This document shows positions 21,155-29,946 of a stretch of DNA of 29,946 nt, in pieces. Source of the DNA: Phallusia fumigata (taxonomy: Eukaryota > Chordata > Ascidiacea > Phlebobranchia > Ascidiidae); contig QXVZ01031991.1 in the NCBI GenBank assembly GCA_008931825.1, positions 1-29,946 of the forward strand. Direction: 5' to 3'. Under the pieces are notes generated by a model, which was given only the letters and a program-made list of their open reading frames with translations, searched no databases and was not told the origin of the DNA. The stretch's first letter is position 1; each line of letters opens with the position of its first letter. A program made the translations under genes and the position numbers.

Positions 21155-21269
21155 GGATTGTGACGTCAGACCGCAGACAGCATGACGNTAACGCGCCTAA
21201 AAACTGAACAAAAAAGTCTACAAAGTCGTTACCTGACAAACGTTTGAAACCAATATAACTTGATTGCAG

Positions 21270-21426
21270 CGAAAAGCACTTGTCGTTATTGGCTTCACCA
21301 AGTGACTGTGGCATCAAGCCGGTAACCACAAGCAGCCACACAGGAAGTACAGAGCATGTTCAGCAGAGTAACGATAACCAGGTGCTTGAGCACAACGCAC
21401 ACAACTTGTTACATATGGCAAGTAAG
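21270..21426 (+). CDS. candidate internal exon, gene unknown
   Basis: 157 bp bounded by a good acceptor (ttgattgcag, ending 21269) and a consensus-like donor (AAG|GTACTC at 21427), open in the frame set by those sites. It encodes 52 residues, polar and Ser/His/Asn-rich (starts EKHLSLLASPSD, ends LLHMASK), consistent with a disordered linker. No partner exon was found on either side, and the opposite strand is also open with its own plausible donor (CAG|GTAACG near 21230). The strand and even the existence of the exon are uncertain. Confidence 0.3.
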
Positions 21427-22378
21427 GTACTCACGTGTAATCTCAAGGAAGGAAGACGACGAACGACAAGGTGTTGAACAAGAAAAGGGCGTGTCGACCG
21501 ACAACCCATAAAACTGCGTGTCGAGTTTCAAACTCACGTCTTGTCTAGTCTCGCTCCTCTCCTGTCGCGCAACTGCGGAGGAACATCAAATATTCATGCG
21601 CCGGTTGGTGTTCCCAGGCTCATTTTGGCACGAAATGCAGCAAAACACATTATTCAGTCTCCCATCTGTCTGGGACGGGGATCGAGCAACGGTCTGGACC
21701 AGACGCTCGATTGTTATTGCATTGCGTTTTGACGACATTACACATTTACGCAGATCGCTAAAGGCCTGTCTGTTCCACACCTAGGTGCCTCTTGAGTGTT
21801 GCAACAAAAACTAAACGCGTTCAAAGCACGGAGCAGGTTTGGATGCAGGAATGCCACTGCCACCCCCGCAAGCACAGCGTGAAGCTAACACACGCACCCC
21901 TCGCGCTTATTTCATGCACACACAAGCTCCATGTTGATGTTTTTCTGCCCCGGAACCTACTGCGAATGCGCGCACACACACTGAAGCGAAGAGCGCACGT
22001 TTCTTCGTTCAGAGCGCTCGGCTTTCCTGTTCCGAGCACTCGTTCTCACACGCCGCCTGTTGGGATTTCCGCCAACGCGATTTGACTGCACGTTTTGCTC
22101 CGAGCTCGAAAAATCACGTGGCAACAGGTTGAAGTGATCAGGGTGATCTAGACTCGCATCAAAACGTTCAGGTGAACAAGCAACGCAGCAACAAAACCAT
22201 CGAACATGAAATTATTCCTGGGCGTTAGGAATAATAATGGGTCCTCTTTCTTGCCCACTAGCCCTCTAATATGTGTCAGTTTAATAAACAATGTGTAAAT
22301 TGTATTTTGATAACTTAGGAAGACCTTGGACAGTTCGTAGAATATGTCATTATGGGGCACTTATTTCTTTGTTTAACC
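21427..22378. other. GC-richer stretch, no gene assigned
   Basis: 21500-22100 is noticeably GC- and CpG-richer than its surroundings and is open in several frames on both strands, which lowers confidence in any one of them. It may be a promoter region or a decayed element; no diagnostic motif was found. Confidence 0.4.
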
Positions 22379-22917
22379 CTAAAGTCTGGCACATGTATCT
22401 TTCAAAAACGCATATTTTGTACAACTTTGCATGAGTGCGGACCCATGCGTTTCTGCCTGCAGAAACAATCCTGCCATTGTAAAATATTGTTGGGAAGAAA
22501 ATTTTTAGGCATAGCTAGTTAAAAGGAATGTTAGGCTATACAACGTGTAGCTTTCTTGTCTACATAGCAAACCAAAAAAATAACGAAAACTTAGAGTTCT
22601 TTATAGGTTTCGTTTTGTGGGGCTGGTTTAAAAGAATCGGCAAAAATTTTGTTGGCACAACTGGCTTCAGTAGTAACATTGAAAAAAGCTTCAAAACCGC
22701 GGCTGACAGATGTCTTACAACACTCGCCCCCTCGCGCAAGAGAAATAAATTTTTCATAATGTTGACTCACCGGCTCGGCACGCCAGAGCCTAATTGCATT
22801 TCGGCTTCTGGGAAATTTTGCAATTTTGTTTTCCACCAGTAGATTCAGCTCTGACATTAATCGAATTAGTTGCAAGCTTCGATACAATGTGTGCGCAGAA
22901 GTGTCAAATGTTGTCAT
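22379..22917 (-). CDS. candidate two-exon small protein (74 aa)
   Basis: Exon 22917-22771 begins with ATG and ends at a strong donor (CCG|GTGAGT). Exon 22456-22379 follows an acceptor ttgtttctgcag and reads in phase 0 to a TAG. The predicted 74-aa peptide starts MTTFDTSAHTLYRSLQLIRL and is basic and helical-looking, with an LYR triplet near residue 11 reminiscent of, but not sufficient for, the mitochondrial LYR family. The frame is open further upstream to 22980. No homologue is recognised. The call rests on splice signals, phase and codon structure alone. Confidence 0.28.
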
Positions 22918-25552
22918 AATTGACCAAGCAGTATTACCTGTTACCTTATGACGACAAAGCATTGCATGTACCATATACAACCCTGGTAGTATATTTTTGC
23001 CGTTCCATACATTATAATATTGGATGATACTAAATTGTGAATACCCGGTTTATAGTTCAGAGTGTTCGGATTCAAAACGCAAAACAGTTAAATACAATTT
23101 AAATTCGTGTTAAAAAAGCCACATGTGAATGTGATAGATTGAAAACCGGAAAGTTTCAAAAGCACGTACTGCTGTCATTGCCAAGTTTAAGAAGGCACAG
23201 TGAAACGAAAGTGAAAAGCATGCTTTCGATCATACTTCCTATAATCTTGAGAATGACATCATGGTTGTATAGAAACGCTAAGTCGTTTCAATCTATCGCA
23301 TTGGCTTGTGCATCTTCAATTTCAAACTTAGTTGCGTTGTAGCAACACTCAAGTCGGCAGGTATAGCCAACCTTACGGGAAACAAAGCTGAAATCATTTG
23401 TTTCAATTTATCGCTGTCAATGGCTGTGTATTTGCAAGAGGAAATGAGTGTTCCGGCAAATTTTCCAGCAAAGAAACCATTCATCACGTCAAGCGATTAG
23501 TGAAACATGCAAACAGCTTTTTGTTCGCGGCCCCCACCTAGCGGAAGGAAAAAAGTCTAAAGGGTGTTACGTAAATCAAAGTGCGAATTTTGTCGCTTTT
23601 AATTTGTTAGTCCTAGATATAAAATAAATATTCATAGTTCCCTTCGCGTTTATACATAAAGTTGCTTTTTTACACTATTTTTTCATAATTTTGTTTACAG
23701 TCAATTAGTTATTACACACAAAGTGTGTCTGTCCCATACGGATCGCTCCACAAATAATTCAAAATTTCGAATTTTGGGAGCAACAATTTTAAATGCATAC
23801 AGAATCTGTGAGTAAAAGTTGTTTGTTTCTGTCTTGTTTAATTTTGTTTATGTCGCATTTTTTTCATTCCGCAGAAACCGACAATGCCAATAGAAGCAAA
23901 ATATACATTCCATACATTAAGGTGTGCATTAAAGACTGTTTCTCGTAAATTTCAAGCATGGCCTTATAGGAATACTGCAAGGCCAAATTGAAGACTTAAC
24001 CAAATTGTTTACAGAACAAGTAAACATGAGCAAGGCAAAACGCAAGTAAGCGACCATGCAAATGAGGTCAAGTCGTATCAATAAACTCCCGGTTGTTTAC
24101 TGAGACAAAGTTCAAACAGAGCTAATTCTTCCATTAAGCAGCGAATCTAATTATCGGTTGCGGGCGGATTTTTGCGCGTCGATGAAAATTCGTGGTATGT
24201 TTTTAGTTGAGCGTCCAGTCGTAGCCTTGGGCACATTTGAAGTGAAAATTACCAAACATTAACACAGATTCCGGGTTAAGCATAGCAACACGCTGCAAAC
24301 ACAAAAGCTTTGTGGCAAAACTTGCTGTCGGCATAGGCTGAAACTTGCATTGGTTTAACGTGAAATGGTTGCGGCTGTGCAGTGTAAGTTAAAACTTTGT
24401 GGAAAGCAAAGTTAACAGATATCCGGTTAGTTTAGTGGCTAGACATTACGCAGGCATCGGACTGGTTATTTTGCCAACTTGCGTTTGCATGCGAAAACCG
24501 GGTTTGATGAAAAGCAAAATGTATAAGGTTGTTGTAATGATTACCATATATATCGGGTGGACAAGTGATGAATATTGCAGAGATAATTAATTTTTATTAC
24601 ACAGCGTATAGTATTTAATGAAAGCACAAACAAATGGCGCCTAACGTTTTCATTGCAACATTTAAACGCCTGAGCTACGCGCGCTACATGACAAGCAGAA
24701 GCAAAAATGCAAAAACTGGCTCATAGGGTAGGTAAACTGACCCAGATGTGGGTCAACACGGTTTATTATGTAAACGTTTCATCACAAACCACGTTACTGA
24801 CGATGCGCAATTATTGCCGAAAAGTTGGAATAACAAGTCATGTCGCGTTTGCCCATTGTCTGGATGAGCATACTTATTCTGAAAATTATTACCAGATTTG
24901 TGTTAAGTATTCGAAAACTGACGACATGTCCAGGCGGTTTGATGTCAATGCGGTTTGAACCTGTGGCAGACAAAAAAACTATTCAGATCCAACATCAAAC
25001 TGCAATAGTAAATGTCGGAAGTTGTTGATGTTGCTTGAAGTGGTAGTTGTCGGTAAACTGGTAAAGGTGAATAGGGTTGGTTTGGAAATACGCTTGAGCA
25101 TTTTGTGCAAAAAAACAACAATCGTTGGTCTGTTTACAAGCGGGTTTCAATGTAGCGCGATTCATACAGAATTGTGAGTTGTCAGCAAGTTTGGCGAAGA
25201 TTTTGAGGCACTTTCGCAGTTGATTTAACAAACCTCGTTAAGTAACTCTCTAGACAGAAAAATTATGCTTTGTGTCGGACTCTTTGAAGCATCAGTTTCG
25301 TTTCCTTCTCATGTGAGAATGCATACGATTTCTACTGGATTTTGCCAACACGTAGTTGCAAAACGATTACCCTGGTCTACTCGGTGTTCGATTTAGTCGT
25401 CACGGAGCCAAGGATCAAAACGTGACAAAAAACTTTGTGATGATTCGGCCTTCCCTGTGACATTTTGACACGTAGCAATCAATTATGAAAACACGCATTA
25501 GTACACCAGTACTTCAACTCGAATTCTGCTGAAAACGATTACACCGTGAAAG
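22918..25552. other. intergenic, weak open frames only
   Basis: The best frame is a minus-strand one at 23484-23293 (ATG, about 63 codons, starts MNGFFAGKFAGTL), with a donor-like CCC|GTAAGG inside it. Plus-strand 24707-24958 (83 codons) and minus-strand 25231-24995 (78 codons) have no motif. None is called as a gene. Confidence 0.4.
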
Positions 25553-26732
25553 GTTACAGTGTGAGTTAGCCTATCACGTTTTCAAACCTTGTGACTTTTG
25601 TATCAGTATCGTTTTGTGCATGAGTATGTTGAACACTACAGGTTGGGTGCGATTCATAGTTCGGCTAGGAGCATCGATTTAAGTTCATTATGAATAAGAT
25701 TAAAGTTGCCATCGCTTCTTTGGCTGGGCTCACCCTGTTGTTTGGTATTGTGGCTGTGGCAACCAATTACTGGATGAAGGTAGGGATGTTTGCATCGTAT
25801 AAACACGTTTATTCCTGAAGTAATGTATTATTGCAAAATATTACTATTATACGAAATGTTTAAAGACAATGTTTCGTGGCAAATTTAAAAAGTGTTTTAA
25901 TAGTTTATTGTTCGCACGAAGTTTTTTGAAAACGCAAATTAGCTGCGATCCGTGGAATCTGAGCTTAAATCACGGTTTGACAAAATGTAATACATATCGA
26001 AACGTTAATTCTTTATAGTTAAGCTTTTTTTTATGTGTGAAACAAACACATAGATGTATTTTCTTTCCAACACAACCTATTGAAATTTGAAGGGTTGCCT
26101 TGACATGCGCAAGTTCCTTGGTATTCACATCGCGGTTATGCCAGAAGGCGATGATTTGGCAAGTGTATACATCAACGTGGTCAAAAAGTTGGTGAAAACG
26201 GGGCACGTGTGTTTCGCATCTGGACTCTTCAAATTCGACATTGAGTCTACGGATTTTTCGGAAACCATGGGTCGTAAGTGTAGAAAGTTCCGGAGTTTTG
26301 TCAAATCCATTTTTTGTTTGGTTTTCGTAAAAAAGATGGTACCCGAATAAACACAGCTGAAGCTAACACACGTTTATGCTCCAGATGAACAACCGAACAA
26401 ATGAACCAATAGAAGCTATTTATCCAAACGTTATAAAGTCACATCGGCTTACAAACAAACATCTCCACAATAAATAGATACAAGCCAGTACATTTCTACG
26501 TTTCAAAAACGCTATTGTCATCATCAGGACATGTCTTACACACAAGTACTTGCTTGTATCTTCTTATTCAGGCCATTTAAAACTGTGAATTGTGAACCTA
26601 AACATCTCCACGATCTATAAATCTTCCTAGTAAAGCATCACTGAAGTACCTACCTTGTCTATGCCCATATCTTGCAGACAACAATGAAGAGAGGACTCTC
26701 CATGCAACATCGGCCCTTTTACTCATTGGTTT
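25553..26732. repeat. Direct repeat D, first copy (1180 bp)
   Basis: Matches 26734-27935 with substitutions and indels concentrated outside exons. The N at 26733 is the only base between them. It contains the claudin-like gene's 5' flank, exons 1 (25690-25779) and 2 (26093-26273) and the first 55 bp of exon 3 (26678-26732), where it is cut off. Confidence 0.92.
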
Positions 26733-29524
26733 NGTTACAGTGTGAGTTAGCCTATCACGTTTTAAAACCTTGTGACTTTTGTATCAGTATCGTTTTGTGC
26801 ATGGGTATGTTGAACACTACAGGTTGGGTGCGGTTCATAGTTCGGCTAGGAGCATCGATTTAAGTTCATTATGAATAAGATTAAAGTTGCAATCGCTTCT
26901 TTGGCTGGGCTGACCCTGTTGTTTGGTATTGTGGCTGTGGCGACCAATTACTGGATGAAGGTAGGGATGTTTGCATCGTATAAACATGTTTATTCCTATA
27001 GCAATGTATTATTGCAAAATATTACTATTATCCGAAATGTTTTATGACAATTTTTCGTGGCAATTTTGGGCAGATTTAAAAAATGTTTTAATAGTTTATT
27101 GTTCGCACGAAGTTTTTTGAAAAACGCAAATTAGCTGCGATCCGTGGAATCTGAGCTTAAATCACGGTTTGACAAAATGTAATACATATGTAAACATTGA
27201 TTCTTTGTAGTTAAGCTTTTTTATGTGTGAAACAAACACATAGATGTATTTTCTTTCCAACACAACCTATTGAAATTTGAAGGGTTGCCTTGACATGCGC
27301 AAGTTTCTTGGTATTCACATCGCGGTTATGCCAGAAGGCGATGATTTGGCAAGTGTATACATCAACGTGGTCAAAAAGTTGGTGAAAACGGGGCACGTGT
27401 GTTTCGCATCTGGACTCTTTAAATTCGACATTGAGTCTACGGATTTTTCGGAAACCATGGGTCGTAAGTATAAAAAGTTCCGGAGTTTTGCCAAATACAT
27501 TTTTTTTGTTTGGTGTTCGTAAAAAAAGATGGTACCCGAATAAACACAGCTGAAGCTAACACGCGTTTATGCTCCAGATGAACAACCGAACAAATGAACC
27601 CATAATAGCCTTTTATCGCCATTTATCCAAACGTTATAAAGTCACATCGAGTTAGAAACAAACATCTCCACAATAAGAAAATACAAGCCAGTACATTTCT
27701 ACGTTTCAAAAACGCTATTGTCATCATCAGGACATGTCTTACACACAAGTACTTGCTTGTATCTTCTTATTCAGATCATTTAAAAGTGGGAATTGTGAAC
27801 CTAAACATCTCCACGATCTATAAATCTTCCCAGTAAAGCATCACTTAAGTGCCTACCTTGTCTATGCCCATATCTTGCAGACAACAATGAAGAGAGGACT
27901 CTCCATGCAACATCGGCCCTTTTACTCCTTGGTTTAGCAATTCACATCGCTGGAACTGCGCTGACTCAACTGGGCTCCTACCAGGATCCGTCTGGTTCAA
28001 AGGGAAGGAGCTTGTTTGTTGCTGGAACCGTCGTGTACGGCCTGAGTAGTAAGTGGATGATTTACAAACCACAACGAGTATGCAAACGACAAATACGTAC
28101 ACTCACGTCTTACCAATTTTCGACACTGCCTGTGACCCTAAAAACTTTGAATCACAACGAAATTGATCCTAGGACAGTGGTTCCCAACCAGGGAGAAATT
28201 TCATAGGTAAAAAAGAGGAATTTCCACTTTGCAGTTAAGTTTTTTATGTTAGGTGTAGTTTTTAGTGAGACCAGCGATCAGAAACCTTTTAATATTACTT
28301 TATATCACTTTTTGCCTAGTAGGGGAGGAATGAAAAGTTCTAAAATAGGCAAAGGGGGAATGCATCANAAGCCAGTACATTTCTACGTTTCAAAAACGCT
28401 ATTGTCATCATCAGGACATGTCTTACACACAAGTACTTGCTTGTATCTTCTTATTCAGATCATTTAAAAGTGGGAATTGTGAACCTAAACATCTCCACGA
28501 TCTATAAATCTTCCCAGTAAAGCATCACTTAAGTGCCTACCTTGTCTATGCCCATATCTTGCAGACAACAATGAAGAGAGGACTCTCCATGCAACATCGG
28601 CCCTTTTACTCCTTGGTTTAGCAATTCACATCGCTGGAACTGCGCTGACTCAACTGGGCTCCTACCAGGATCCGTCTGGTTCAAAGGGAAGGAGCTTGTT
28701 TGTTGCTGGAACCGTCGTGTACGGCCTGAGTAGTAAGTGGATGATTTACAAACCACAACGAGTATGCAAACGACAAATACGTACACTCACGTCTTACCAA
28801 TTTTCGACACTGCCTGTGACCCTAAAAACTTTGAATCACAACGAAATTGATCCTAGGACAGTGGTTCCCAACCAGGGAGAAATTTCATAGGTAAAAAAGA
28901 GGAATTTCCACTTTGCAGTTAAGTTTTTTATGTTAGGTGTAGTTTTTAGTGAGACCAGCGATCAGAAACCTTTTAATATTACTTTATATCACTTTTTGCC
29001 TAGTAGGGGAGGAATGAAAAGTTCTAAAATAGGCAAAGGGGGAATGCATCAAAAAAGGTTGGGAACCACTGGCTTAGGATTTCATCATGGCCCATTGTAC
29101 AGATTTTTGAAATCGCGTTGCTCTAATGACTGTAGTTGTCCGCATAAAAAACGTTTATTGTAATCTGGGTATTGTTTTTTTGTATGTAGTGCTGTGCATC
29201 TTTGTGGGCATGCTGGTGTATACGGTTCTGTTCGTGGATGCAAAACACAGCGACCCGATGCTATTCTTCGACCAGTTTCAACACGGAATCATAACAATCG
29301 GAAGCCGCGCCAAGCGAAACGAACCGTCCCCAGTCACCCAGATAGACGAAGAAACTTTCGAAAAAGAATTCGTCAAAATTGAACAAAGTTCTACTGTGGA
29401 ATTTGGATATTCCATTTATTTAGGTTGGACTTCTTTCTTCGTATCGTTTTTGACACTTGGCACTGCCGTGTATGCCTGTATTCGACGCAAACGTGAAGAC
29501 ACAACTCATATGGTTATGACCTAA
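25690..29524 (+). CDS. Claudin / CACNG-superfamily four-TM protein
   Basis: Four exons with consensus splice sites and matching phases encode 257 aa: exon 1 25690-25779 (or copy 26871-26960), exon 2 26093-26273 (or 27283-27463), exon 3 27881-28048 (or 28565-28732), exon 4 29190-29524. Donors are gtaggg, gtaagt and gtaagt; acceptors are ttgaag, cttgcag and tatgtag. Topology: TM1 about 6-27 ending in the family-typical TNYW (25-28); a first extracellular loop with C32, C70 and a GLF (74-76) where claudins have GLW; TM2 about 99-121; TM3 about 134-160, spanning the exon 3/4 join; a polar second loop; TM4 about 222-243 with YLGW; and a short cytosolic tail RRKRED. This is the plan of calcium-channel gamma subunits and claudins, which sit in the plasma membrane as channel partners or junction proteins; which subfamily is uncertain. 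Differences between the duplicated exons are nearly all synonymous, so the gene is likely functional and single-copy, split over repeats made by assembly. Confidence 0.85.
26734..27935. repeat. Direct repeat D, second copy (1202 bp)
   Basis: Counterpart of 25553-26732, carrying exon 1 (26871-26960) and exon 2 (27283-27463) of the claudin-like gene and running directly into a complete exon 3 (27881-28048). This makes it the continuous haplotype. Synonymous changes are seen in both exons; the introns differ by several indels. Confidence 0.92.
27685..28367. repeat. Direct repeat E, first copy (683 bp)
   Basis: Appears identical to 28369-29051 (offset 684), with the N at 28368 between. It includes exon 3 of the claudin-like gene (27881-28048) and part of intron 3. 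Identity argues for an unmerged overlap from the same haplotype. Confidence 0.95.
28369..29051. repeat. Direct repeat E, second copy (683 bp)
   Basis: Repeats exon 3 (28565-28732) and flanks and then continues into exon 4. Using either exon 3 copy gives the same protein; using both would insert 56 codons (one extra TM pair fragment) and break the four-TM plan. Confidence 0.95.
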
Positions 29525-29946
29525 GGATCCGATTTGTAAACCGTTGTATACTTGCTACCATATGAAAAAAATGTACCGAAGATTGAATAAGAATATTAGC
29601 GCCACTATTCCAATTAAATTGATTAGTCAACTACAAATGTTGGATTTCAGTTTTGAGTTGTGATCTTGGGTTTCGAATCCTTTTGTCTGGTTAATAATAG
29701 TGTAGAACGTACTAGATTGTAAATATAAAGTGTCCGCTAGATTGTACGGGTCCTCCCAGTTTTGATAAATCTAACATTAATTGCCACCGGTATGCATGCA
29801 ACACACCCATTCCAGTAGTAAAAAACATAAAACAATAAAAATATTGACCAAACTGACATCTAGTACACCAAGCCAAACCAGTTTCTAGTAAATTTATAAG
29901 TTCTAGTCCTTACCAATTCTGGTAGCCAATAACTGTGATGACGTGC
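29525..29946. other. 3' UTR and downstream flank
   Basis: No coding frame. AATAAA at 29834-29839 is a possible poly(A) signal for the claudin-like gene, about 310 bp after its stop. Confidence 0.45.

Noticed and set aside
24707-25028. Plus-strand 83-codon frame
   Set aside because: No motif, no splice partner, and an overlapping open frame of similar length.
25970-27500. Minus-strand frames over the claudin-like exon 2 copies
   Set aside because: Shadows of a plus-strand exon that has consensus splice sites, correct phase and synonymous-only variation.

Overview
Eukaryotic (animal) genomic DNA: AT-rich, low gene density, short spliced exons with GT/AG junctions, and a mutator-like transposase remnant. 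The gene set (two spermidine/spermine-acetyltransferase-like proteins, a divergent beta-thymosin repeat protein, a claudin/calcium-channel-gamma superfamily four-TM protein) plus very high allelic divergence suggests an invertebrate deuterostome, most likely an ascidian tunicate. That assignment is inference; no species marker is visible.

Layout. 1-4830: a small, apparently unnamed two-TM protein gene (+, exons 1333-1566, 1614-1955, 2024-2080), whose last part and 3' flank are repeated after an N at 3320. 4830-6970: no gene; a 9-bp minisatellite at 6505-6576. 6970-7675: a broken MULE transposase (-). 7852-8346 and 11578-12072: two intronless SSAT-like acetyltransferase genes (+), the second with a damaged acetyl-CoA loop. 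12592-13317: intronless membrane-anchored TPR protein (+) with a complete Hop-type carboxylate clamp. 14755-16385 (possibly from 17068): beta-thymosin-repeat gene (-), its last exon present twice as two alleles. About 17042-17099: promoter-like cluster. 18095-21154: a 1.5-kb block present twice as diverged copies, with no convincing gene. 21270-23500: weak exon-like candidates. 25690-29524: four-exon claudin-superfamily gene (+), with exons 1, 2 and 3 repeated by the assembly.

Dominant structural feature: five direct repeats, each split by exactly one N (3320, 15139, 19624, 26733, 28368), the sequence after the N restarting inside the sequence before it. Two pairs are (nearly) identical and three differ by SNPs and small indels, including an in-frame 6-bp indel in a coding exon and almost only synonymous changes in the claudin-like exons. 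This is what unmerged contig overlaps and alternative haplotypes look like. If collapsed, the locus shrinks by about 5.7 kb and each gene is single copy. No operon or obviously new multi-gene system is visible. The most biologically interesting items are the clamp-TPR/two-TM protein, the SSAT paralogue that lost its acetyl-CoA loop glycines, the divergent thymosin gene, and the unrecognised two-TM gene.
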